This document shows positions 20,961 to 29,508 of a DNA stretch of 29,508 bases, piece after piece. Position 1 is the stretch's first letter. The number at the start of each line of letters is the position of its first letter. The stretch lies in the NCBI GenBank assembly GCA_016946835.1, contig JACVTC010000198.1, forward strand, positions 187,501-217,008, given 5' to 3'. The stretch is from Neocallimastix lanati (nom. inval.). Its lineage: Eukaryota > Neocallimastigomycota > Neocallimastigomycetes > Neocallimastigales > Neocallimastigaceae. The notes under the pieces are model-generated. The model was not told the origin of the DNA and ran no database searches. It was given only the letters and a program-made list of their open reading frames with translations. Both the position numbers and the translations under genes were made by a program.

Positions 20961-21639
20961 ACCTTGACAAGAGGAAAAGGGTTGGTCTTTAAATAAAGTA
21001 GTTTCTTGAAACATGTTGGTTTTTTAAAAAAAAAAAAAACTTCTGAATATTAAAATAGAATCAAATGAAACTCTTAAACTAGTATATGTTGTTTATTTAT
21101 TTAATTAATTTAATAATACGTAGGTATTATGATTAATGAAGGGAGAAGTGGATAGTACATTTATGATATTTTATATAGAATTTATATTATGTGAATACAT
21201 TTTGTTACTTATATATATGTTATAAAAAATATTTAAAAGCATTGATATATAAAATAAATAAAATATTTAAACTAAAGTATTGTTTTACTGGAAATTTATA
21301 AAATAATTAATTTTAAAATTAAGTTATAAAAACTGTTAGAATATGTGAAATATAGCTTCAATTGTATTGAAAGATATTGTAACATAAATAATGTATAAGC
21401 TATAATGTATTAATATAAAAACATTTAGTGTTGAATAATTATATTAAATGCTAATAACTCTTTATCATAAATTATATTAATAAAATTAAAATTGAAGTAA
21501 TAATAAACTATAAATTTCTGAAACAATACTATATTAAGTTTTATAATATAATTATAAGTTTATTAAGTTTTATAATATATATAATTATTTTTTATTTTTA
21601 TTTTAATTTATTTTATTATATTTTTTCATTTTAAATATA

Positions 21640-21673
<34 letters not shown>

Positions 21674-21700
21674 TTTTTTCTTATTTTAATTTTTTTTTTA
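20961..21700. other. AT-rich stretch; first 80 bp continues the LINE target locus
   Basis: Bases 20961-21040 have normal composition and are contiguous with the structured segment before the LINE insertion. The rest is AT-only with (AT)n and T runs at 21636-21679. No gene is visible. Confidence 0.5.
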
Positions 21701-21701
21701 T

Positions 21702-21905
21702 TTCCGGTGTGTACCGCCTTATGCCCCCCTCAAGACGTGGGAACATTAAGGTAGTCACAACACTTTGTGGATATAGTCCCCTACTAGATAGAAGCAAGGC
21801 TATAGAGGAATGTGGTTCATTTCGCCAATTTTTAAAATACAAATTTTCAATACGCCATTTATTTTTAATGGCTTGTAAAATTTTTTTGAAACGCCATAAA
21901 AAATT
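21702..21905. other. GC-richer island, candidate left end of a DNA transposon
   Basis: About 200 bp of normal composition beginning CCGGTGTGTACCGCC. Short frames on both strands are not recognisable proteins. Positions 21800-21833 match the reverse complement of 25391-25423 at about 25 of 34 aligned columns, including CTATAG and CGCCAATTTTT. A GCCATT...AATGGC inverted pair lies at about 21854-21873. This is consistent with a diverged terminal inverted repeat of the MULE, but the outer ends do not match. Confidence 0.35.
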
Positions 21906-21949
21906 ATAATACAATTAATTTTAAAATAAATAAATGTATAAATTAATAA

Positions 21950-22925
21950 ATAAATAGATAAATAAATAAAGAATATAATAATAAAAATATATAAAATAAA
22001 ATAAAATAAAATAAATAGTAGAATATTAAATATAAAGTACAGATTGAATAAAATAAAATAAAATAAATAAAATAAAATAAAATAAAATAAAATAAAATTA
22101 AATAAAATAAAATAAATAGTGAAGTAATATAAAAGAATAAAGTATTAATAAAAATAAAATAAAATAAAATAAAATAAAATAAAATAAAATAAAATAAAAT
22201 AAAATAAAATAAATAGTAGAATATTAAATATAAAGTACAGATTGAATAAAATAAAATAAAATAAATAGTAGAATATGAATATAAAGTACGTATTTAATAA
22301 AATAAAATAAAATAAATAGTAGAATGTGAATATAAATTACAGATTGAATAAAATAAAATAAAATAAAATAAAATAAATTAAAATAAAATAAATAGTAGAA
22401 TGTGAATATAAATTACAGATTGAATAAAATAAAATAAAATAAAATAAAATAAATTAAAATAAAATAAATAGTAGAATGTGAATATAAATTACAGATTGAA
22501 TAAAATAAAATAAAATAAAATAAAATAAAATAAAATAAAATAAAATAAAATAAAATAAAATAAAATAAAATAAAATAAAATAAAATAAAATAAAATAAAA
22601 TAAAATAAAATAAAATAAAATAAAATAAAATAAAATAAAATAAAATAAAATAAAATAAAATAAAATAAAATAAAATAAAATAAAATAAAATAAAATAAAA
22701 TAAATAGTAGAATGTGAATATAAATTACAGATTGAATAAAATAAAATAAAATAAAATAAAATAAAATAAAATAAAATAAAATAAATAATGAAGTAATATA
22801 AAAGAATAAAGTATTAATAAAAATAAAATAAAATAAAATAAAATAAATAGTAGAATATTAAAAATAAAGTACAGATTGAATAAAATAAAATAAGTATCTA
22901 ATATAAAATAAAATAAAATAAAATA
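21950..22925. repeat. Satellite array, AAAAT orientation (left arm)
   Basis: Pure (AAAAT)n blocks, the longest about 22497-22702, alternate with words such as AGTACAGATTGAATAAAAT and AGTGAAGTAATATAAAAG. Both words are reverse complements of the unit cores in the right-hand array, so the two arrays are one family in opposite orientation. Confidence 0.9.
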
Positions 22926-23376
22926 AATATCTATTATTAATTTTTATTAAAGAATATTAAAGATCAATGTTTTCGAAATGAAAATTTTTTACATTTTTAT
23001 TATATTCAATTAATGATGTTTAATATTATTGGTAGTTAATAATCTCATTAAATATAAATGATTTTTTGCTTTCTAACATATATAATTAAATAAAACATTT
23101 TATTTTTAAAAATAAATTGTCTTTAATATTCTTTAATAAAAAAAAATAATAAATATTTATTTTATTATATATACTTGTACTTTTATAATATTACATTTAA
23201 TATTTATTTTATTTTATATACTTGTACTAATATTATTACATTCTTTATTTATTTATTTATTTATTTTACAAATAATTGAAAAACTAATTTTTCAAAATTA
23301 ATATTACGAATAATATTGGATAATTAATATAATAATTATAATTATATAATTAAAAAATATTTATAAAAATATAGAA
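22926..23376. other. AT-rich upstream flank of the transposase gene
   Basis: AT-only sequence with ATTT repeats at 23240-23270. The transposase promoter should lie here. No specific element can be named. Confidence 0.5.
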
Positions 23377-24765
23377 ATGGAAGAAAATTTAATTATTGAT
23401 ATAAGTGAATCCAACAAAGGAAAAGAACAAATTATTATTAATAAAAAATATAAATTTAATTTTTCATATAAAAGAAAAGATAATTCCAAAGTGTATAAAT
23501 GTACAGAATATAAAAAAATAAATAAATGTAAATATTTTATTATTTTAAATGATAAGAAAGAAATTTTAAAGTATAATAGTTCACATAATCATCCTGAAAA
23601 TGAATACGATGTATCCCTATCTATAATGAAACATAAAATTAAAGATGGAATTGAAAAAAGTTCAATTCCTTTTGGTATAAAAATAAAACCCCTATATAAT
23701 AAAATTTCTAAAGAAATGGGACTTATATGTCCAGAATATAATTCAATTAAATCCCAAATATCAAGAAATTTAAATAAAAAACTACCATCCAATGTAACAA
23801 CATTTGCTGAAATTCCAAGTGAATCTGAATATTATAAAACAAAGCGAGGTGAAAATTTTATGATATTCAAAAATTTTAATTTAATAATTTTTCAATCCCC
23901 TTTTCAAGCAAAATTATTTAAGGAATATAATGATGATATATTTGTTGATGGTACATTTTTTATTGCCCCTAAATTTAGTTATCAAGTATTTATTACAAGA
24001 ACTTATGCTAAAGAATTAGATAGTTTTTACACTACTTCTTTTGCAATATTAAAAAATAAAGAACAAGAAACATATAAAATGTTATTTGAAAAATTGAAAA
24101 AAAATGCTAATACATGTAACAATAATATTAGAATTGAACCAAAAAATTTGCATTGTGATTTTGAAAGGGGCATATCTAAAGCAGCAAAAACAGTATTTCC
24201 TAATACAAATATTAAATATTGCATTTGGCATTATAAAAAATCACTAGAAATTAAAAAAAATAAATTATGCTATAATGAAGTAAAAAATAATAATAATATA
24301 TTTATTTATTATAAAGCTATTTCAAATTTACCATTTATAAATCCTGAATATATATTTGATATTTATGTTATAATTAAAATTAAATCCATTAAAAATAATT
24401 ATTGTCAATTTTTAAAATTTTTAGAATATTTTTATAAAACATATTTAATTGATTATGATATGAAAATTTGGAATTATTATAATAATATAGAACATATAAC
24501 AAACAATGCCTCAGAATCACTCAATAATTATTTAAATAATTTATTTCCAACAAAACCATCTTTTTATGAATTAATAGATAAATTAAATGAACTTGAACAT
24601 TTATTATATTATGATTATCAAAGAAAAATAAGAGGAATTTGGAAAATAAAAAAAAGAGCAATAAATAAAGCTAATGAAATCAGTGTCTTAATTGAACGCT
24701 TCAAAAGTATTGAAGCCAAGTTAATTGATGCTAAATGTGATAGAAATAAAATTATTAATTTGTAG
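23377..24765 (+). CDS. MULE (Mutator-like) transposase with N-terminal FLYWCH finger
   Basis: 462 aa from an ATG at 23377. Residues about 24-75 fit a FLYWCH zinc finger, with ligands C42, C51, H70 and H72 and the HNHP ending. The MULE DDE domain follows. The first acidic residue is D191 in DGTF, the second D261 in CDFERG; then comes the CxxWH block (C282, H285), and the likely third acidic residue is E380 in NNASESLNNYL. A C-terminal helical, Lys-rich tail ends at residue 462. The enzyme would cut and paste its element by recognising its terminal repeats. All catalytic positions and the frame are intact, so it may be active. MULE proteins are often longer and carry a SWIM finger, which is not seen here. 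It lies between two oppositely oriented satellite arrays. Confidence 0.9.
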   Translation: MEENLIIDISESNKGKEQIIINKKYKFNFSYKRKDNSKVYKCTEYKKINKCKYFIILNDKKEILKYNSSHNHPENEYDVSLSIMKHKIKDGIEKSSIPFGIKIKPLYNKISKEMGLICPEYNSIKSQISRNLNKKLPSNVTTFAEIPSESEYYKTKRGENFMIFKNFNLIIFQSPFQAKLFKEYNDDIFVDGTFFIAPKFSYQVFITRTYAKELDSFYTTSFAILKNKEQETYKMLFEKLKKNANTCNNNIRIEPKNLHCDFERGISKAAKTVFPNTNIKYCIWHYKKSLEIKKNKLCYNEVKNNNNIFIYYKAISNLPFINPEYIFDIYVIIKIKSIKNNYCQFLKFLEYFYKTYLIDYDMKIWNYYNNIEHITNNASESLNNYLNNLFPTKPSFYELIDKLNELEHLLYYDYQRKIRGIWKIKKRAINKANEISVLIERFKSIEAKLIDAKCDRNKIINL

Positions 24766-25350
24766 TTTGATTGTTTAACTAATTTAAATAATATAATATA
24801 AATATTACTTTATAATAAATAATTAAGAAATGAGGAATGACCAAATGAAATAATCAGAATTCTGTCATTCAATAATTTAATTTATAAAGCATATTAAATT
24901 TATACAGTTTTAATAAATATTCAAATACAATGTATAATTTATAGTTTTATCATTATAATTATTATTTCGCTTAATAATTTTTAAAAGAAAAGAATTATTA
25001 TTAATAAAATATATATTTTTAATAACATTTGTAATTTTATATAATTTTTTATTAATAAAATTTAAATAAAAAAATTATTATTATTAGTTTTATATTTTTA
25101 ATAACATTTAAGTAAAAGAATTATTATTAATAACATTTATATTTTTATGTTTTTTTTTTTATTAATAACATTTAAGTAAAATAATTAATAATATTTATAT
25201 TTTTAATAACATTTAAATAAAAGAATTATTATTAAAAAAAAGAATTAAAATCAAAAAATCTAACCATTATATGATTTATTTAATTATTCACTTATTAATT
25301 AATTTAAAAATTGAAATAACAAAATAATACAATAAAATAATATTATGTAG
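24766..25350. other. 3' flank of the transposase gene with diverged tandem repeat
   Basis: AT-rich. From about 25010 to 25235 the phrase ATTATTATTAATAACATTTAAGT and variants recur four times, each 40-70 bp apart. No gene is visible. Confidence 0.55.
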
Positions 25351-25354
25351 TATA

Positions 25355-25545
25355 ATATAGCCATAGCCGCAAATTTATATATATCACGTGAAAAATTGGC
25401 GTAATGCAACTTCCCCGCTATAGAGTAACCCAATGAATCACGTGCTCAACATTATTTAGTTGGGGGTGGTGCGTTTCGGAATGTGGCTTTAAATATTTTT
25501 ACATAAATTTTCATTTCGGAATGTGGCTTATATTATTTTTTTTAT
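25355..25545. other. GC-richer island, candidate right end of a DNA transposon
   Basis: Normal-composition patch with two CACGTG hexamers (about 25385 and 25439). Segment 25391-25423 is inversely similar to 21800-21833. The 16-bp word TTTCGGAATGTGGCTT occurs directly repeated at 25474-25489 and 25514-25529. No coding frame of note. It resembles the subterminal region of a cut-and-paste element. Confidence 0.35.
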
Positions 25546-25979
25546 AAATTTTTATTTATGAATATAATATTTAAATATTAAAATAAAATGGCACATATAA
25601 TTTCTTTGAAAAAATAATTATTAAAAATATTTAAAATGTGATATATTTCAAAAAAAATAATGATTTACATTCGCCATATTCTGAAAATTTTTATTTATTT
25701 ATTAATTTATTCATTTAATTATTTAATAATAATATTTAATAATATTTCTTTTTATACTATTTTCTAATTATAAAGTTTGTTTATTATATGGAAATATAAT
25801 AATTTACATTAATTTAAAATACTGTAAAAATTATAATAAAATTCATGTTAATATATATGAATATGCTATATCATTTATTTATTATATAATTTATTTGTTG
25901 CTAAATTCAGTTTTTATATTAATTTCATATCAATATCTTATTTATTTTATTTTATCATATTATATATTATTATTTCACT
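25546..25979. other. AT-rich stretch without a recognisable gene
   Basis: AT-only sequence leading into the satellite. A CGCCATATTCTGAAAA word at about 25672 recalls the CGCCA words of the left island. Confidence 0.5.
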
Positions 25980-28900
25980 GCATATTTATTTTATTTTATT
26001 TTATTTTATTTTATTTCGATTGATACTTGCAATTTATTATAATTCACATATTTATTTTATTTTATTAGTACTTGTATTTTTATTATAATTCAAATATTTA
26101 TTTTGTTTTATTTTATTTTATTTTTATTAATACTTGTATTTTTATTATAATTCAAATAATTTTTTTATTTTATTTTATTTTATTTTATTTTATTTTATTT
26201 TTATTAATACTTTATTCCTTTATATTACTTCACTATTTTATTTTATTTATTTTATTTTATTTTATTTAATTTATTTATTTTATTTATTTTATTTTATTTT
26301 ATTTATTATTTTATTTTATTTTATTTTATTTTATTTTATTTTATTTTATTTTATTTTATTTTATTTTATTTTATTTTATTTTATTTTATTTTATTTTATT
26401 TTATTTTATTTTATTTTATTTTATTTTATTTTATTTTATTTTATTTTATTTTATTTTATTTTATTTTATTTTATTTTATTTTATTTTATTTTATTTTATT
26501 TTTATTAATACTTTATTCCTTTATATTACTTCACTATTTATTTTATTTTATTTCTTTTATTTTATTTTATTTTATTTTATTTTTATTAATACTTTATTCT
26601 TTAATATTACTTCACTATTTATTTTATTTTATTTTATTTTTATTAATACTTTATTCTTTAATATTAACTTCACTATTTATTTTATTTTATTTCTTTTATT
26701 TTATTTTATTTTATTTTTATTAATACTTTATTCTTTAATATTACTTCACTATTTATTTTATTTTATTTCTTTTATTTTATTTTATTTTATTTTATTTTAT
26801 TTTATTTCTTTTATTTTATTTTATTTATTTTATTTTATTTTATTTTATTTTATTTTATTTTATTTTATTTTATTCAATCTGTACTTCATATTTATATTTC
26901 AATATTTATTCATTTTATTTTATTGTATTTTATTTTATTTTATTTTATTTTATTTTATTTTATTCAATCTGTACTTCATATTTATATTTCAATATTTATT
27001 CATTTTATTTTATTGTATTTTATTTTATTTTATTTTATTTTATTTTATTTTATTCAATCTGTACTTCATATTTATATTTCAATATTTATTCATTTTATTT
27101 TATTGTATTTTATTTTATTTTATTTTATTTTATTTTATTTTATTTTATTTTATTTTATTTTATTTTATTTTATTCAATCTGTACTTCATATTTATATTTC
27201 AACTATTTATTTTATTTTATTCATTCTGTATTTCATATTTATATTTCAACTATTTATTTTATTTTATTCATTCTGTATTTCATATTTATATTTCAACTAT
27301 TTATTTTATTTTATTCAATCTGTACTTTATATTTATATTTCAACTATTTATTTTATTTTATTCATTCTGTACTTCATATTTATATTTCAACTATTTATAT
27401 TATTTTATTCATTCTGTATTTCATATTTATATTTCAACTATTTATTTTATTTTATTCATTCTGTATTTCATATTTATATTTCAACTATTTATTTTATTTT
27501 ATTCATTCTGTATTTCATATTTATATTTCAACTATTTATTTTATTTTATTCAATCTGTACTTTATATTTATATTTCAACTATTTATTTTATTTTATTCAA
27601 TCTGTACTTCATATTTATATTTCAACTATTTATTTTATTTTATTCATTCTGTATTTCATATTTATATTTCAACTATTTATTTTATTTTATTCATTCTGTA
27701 TTTCATATTTATATTTCAACTATTTATTTTATTTTATTCAATCTGTACTTTATATTTATATTTCAACTATTAATTTTATTTTATTCATACTGTACTTTAT
27801 ATTTATATTTCAACTATTTATTTTATTTTATTCAATCTGTACTTCATATTTTTATTTCAACTATTTATTTTATTTTATTTTATTCAATCTGTACTTTATA
27901 TTTATATTTCAACTATTTATTTTATTTTATTCATTCTGTACTTCATATTTATATTTCAACTATTTATATTATTTTATTCATTCTGTATTTCATATTTATA
28001 TTTCAACTATTTATTTTATTTTATTCAATCTGTACTTCATATTTATATTTCAACTATTTATTTTATTTTATTCATTCTGTATTTCATATTTATATTTCAA
28101 CTATTTATTTTATTTTATTCATTCTGTATTTCATATTTATATTTCAACTATTTATTTTATTTTATTCAATCTGTACTTCATATTTATATTTCAACTATTT
28201 ATTTTATTTTATTCATCCTGTACTTTATATTTATATTTCAACTATTTATTTTATTTTATTCATTCTGTACTTCATATTTATATTTCAACTATTTATTTTA
28301 TTTTATTCAATCTGTACTTTATATTTATATTTCAACTATTTATTTTATTTTATTCATTCTGTACTTCATATTTATATTTCAACTATTTATATTATTTTTA
28401 TTTTATTTTATTTTATTTTATTTTATTTTATTTTATTTTATTTTATTTTATTTTATTTTATTTTATTTTATTTTATTTTTATTAATACTTTATTCCTTTA
28501 TATTACTTCACTATTTATTTTAATTTATTTCTTTTATTTTATTTTATTTTATTTTATTTTTATTAATACTTTATTCTTTAATATTACTTCACTATTTATT
28601 TTATTTTATTTTATTTTTATTAATACTTTATTCTTTAATATTACTTCACTATTTATTTTATTTTATTTCTTTTATTTTATTTTATTTTATTTTTATTAAT
28701 ACTATATTCTTTAATATTACTTCACTATTTATTTTATTTTATTTCTTTTATTTTATTTTATTTTATTTTATTTTATTTTATTTCTTTTATTTTATTTTAT
28801 TTTATTTTATTTTATTTTATTTTATTTTATTTTATTTTATTTTTATTAATACTTTATTCTTTAATATTACTTCACTATTTATTTTATTTTATTTCTTTTA

Positions 28901-29508
28901 TTTTATTTTATTGTATTTTATTTTATTTTATTTTATTTTATTTTATTTTATTTTATTTTATTTTATTTTATTTTATTTTATTTTATTTTATTTTATTTTA
29001 TTTTATTTTTATTAATACTTTATTCCTTTATATTACTTCACTATTTATTTTATTTTATTTCTTTTATTTTATTTTATTTTATTTTATTTTTATTAATACT
29101 TTATTCTTTAATATTACTTCACTATTTATTTTATTTATTTTATTTTTATTAATACTTTATTCTTTAATATTAACTTCACTATTTATTTTATTTTATTTCT
29201 TTTATTTTATTTTATTTTATTTTTATTAATACTTTATTCTTTAATATTACTTCACTATTTATTTTATTTTATTTCTTTTATTTTATTTTATTTTATTTTA
29301 TTTTATTTTATTTCTTTTATTTTATTTTATTTTATTTTATTTTATTTTATTTTATTTTATTTTATTTTATTTTATTTTATTCAATCTGTACTTCATATTT
29401 ATATTTCAATATTTATTCATTTTATTTTATTGTATTTTATTTTATTTTATTTTATTTTATTTTATTTTATTCAATCTGTACTTCATATTTATATTTCAAT
29501 ATTTATTC
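25980..29508. repeat. Large TTTTA-based satellite with higher-order structure (right arm)
   Basis: Layout: mixed TTTTA units to 26304; pure (TTTTA)n 26305-26500; block A (26501-26870, units with TTATTAATACTTTATTC and TTACTTCACTATTT); block B (26871-27180, 90-bp units with CAATCTGTACTTC); block C (27181-28395, 47-bp units); pure TTTTA; a second A block from 28476; a third A block from 29008; a second B block from 29371 to the window end. Long frames through it (Phe/Ile/Leu/Tyr only) are repeat translation, not genes. The array is unfinished at the window edge. Confidence 0.95.
27181..28395. repeat. 47-bp tandem repeat block
   Basis: CTGTA recurs at 27226, 27273 and 27320 and onward at a 47-bp step, about 26 copies. 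Unit variants are TTCATTCTGTATTTC, TTCAATCTGTACTTT and TTCATTCTGTACTTC. As 47 is not a multiple of three, a stop-free frame cycles through all three phases every 141 bp. Confidence 0.95.

Noticed and set aside
21709-21914. Overlapping 66- and 77-codon frames on opposite strands
   Set aside because: Neither has recognisable protein features, and both cover the same GC-richer island that looks like a transposon end. The plus frame starts inside it by chance.
26923-28485. A 520-codon open frame on the plus strand
   Set aside because: It is the translation of 47-bp and TTTTA repeats, composed almost only of Phe, Ile, Leu, Tyr and Ser. The period makes any stop-free phase cycle through all frames, so length has no meaning here. 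The same applies to 26072-26508.

Overview
The window is a very A+T-rich eukaryotic nuclear segment. Long homopolymer runs and AT-only microsatellites separate a few coding islands of clearly higher GC. A spliced gene with a GTATGT...AG intron, fungal-type Nab2 zinc fingers, a FLYWCH/MULE transposase, a non-LTR retrotransposon and a large TTTTA satellite fit an early-diverging fungus. An anaerobic gut fungus (Neocallimastigomycota) is my best guess by style, but this is inference; other AT-rich protists are possible.

Left part (1-7.0 kb): the minus strand carries two genes of nucleocytoplasmic large DNA virus (NCLDV) type. One is an apparently complete second-largest RNA polymerase subunit (RPB2-like, 1213 aa, 6187-2546). 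Downstream of it lies a badly decayed, 5'-truncated family B DNA polymerase (about 2215-1018). A further broken, unidentified reading frame lies at 6690-7019 on the plus strand. Together these suggest an endogenous giant-virus fragment in a host chromosome, with one gene still open and one decaying.

Middle part (7.0-16.3 kb): mostly AT-only sequence with short-period repeats, including a 7-bp minisatellite at 11.5-11.9 kb. A few short islands of normal complexity have coding-like frames on one or both strands. No gene can be assigned with confidence.

Host gene (16.37-18.15 kb): a two-exon Nab2/ZC3H14-like poly(A)-RNA-binding protein with an N-terminal helical domain, an acidic linker and three CX5CX4-5CX3H zinc fingers.

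Mobile-element part (19.1-29.5 kb): a chain of six potential RNA hairpins (19102-19398) precedes a 5'-truncated LINE (19475-20948), which is bounded by a perfect 12-bp target-site duplication and a poly(A) tail. Next comes a MULE transposase gene with an N-terminal FLYWCH finger (23377-24765). It is flanked by two arrays of the same satellite family in opposite orientation: AAAAT-type at about 21.95-22.92 kb and TTTTA-type from about 25.98 kb to the window end. The right array has 90-bp and 47-bp units and a higher-order duplication of about 2.5 kb.
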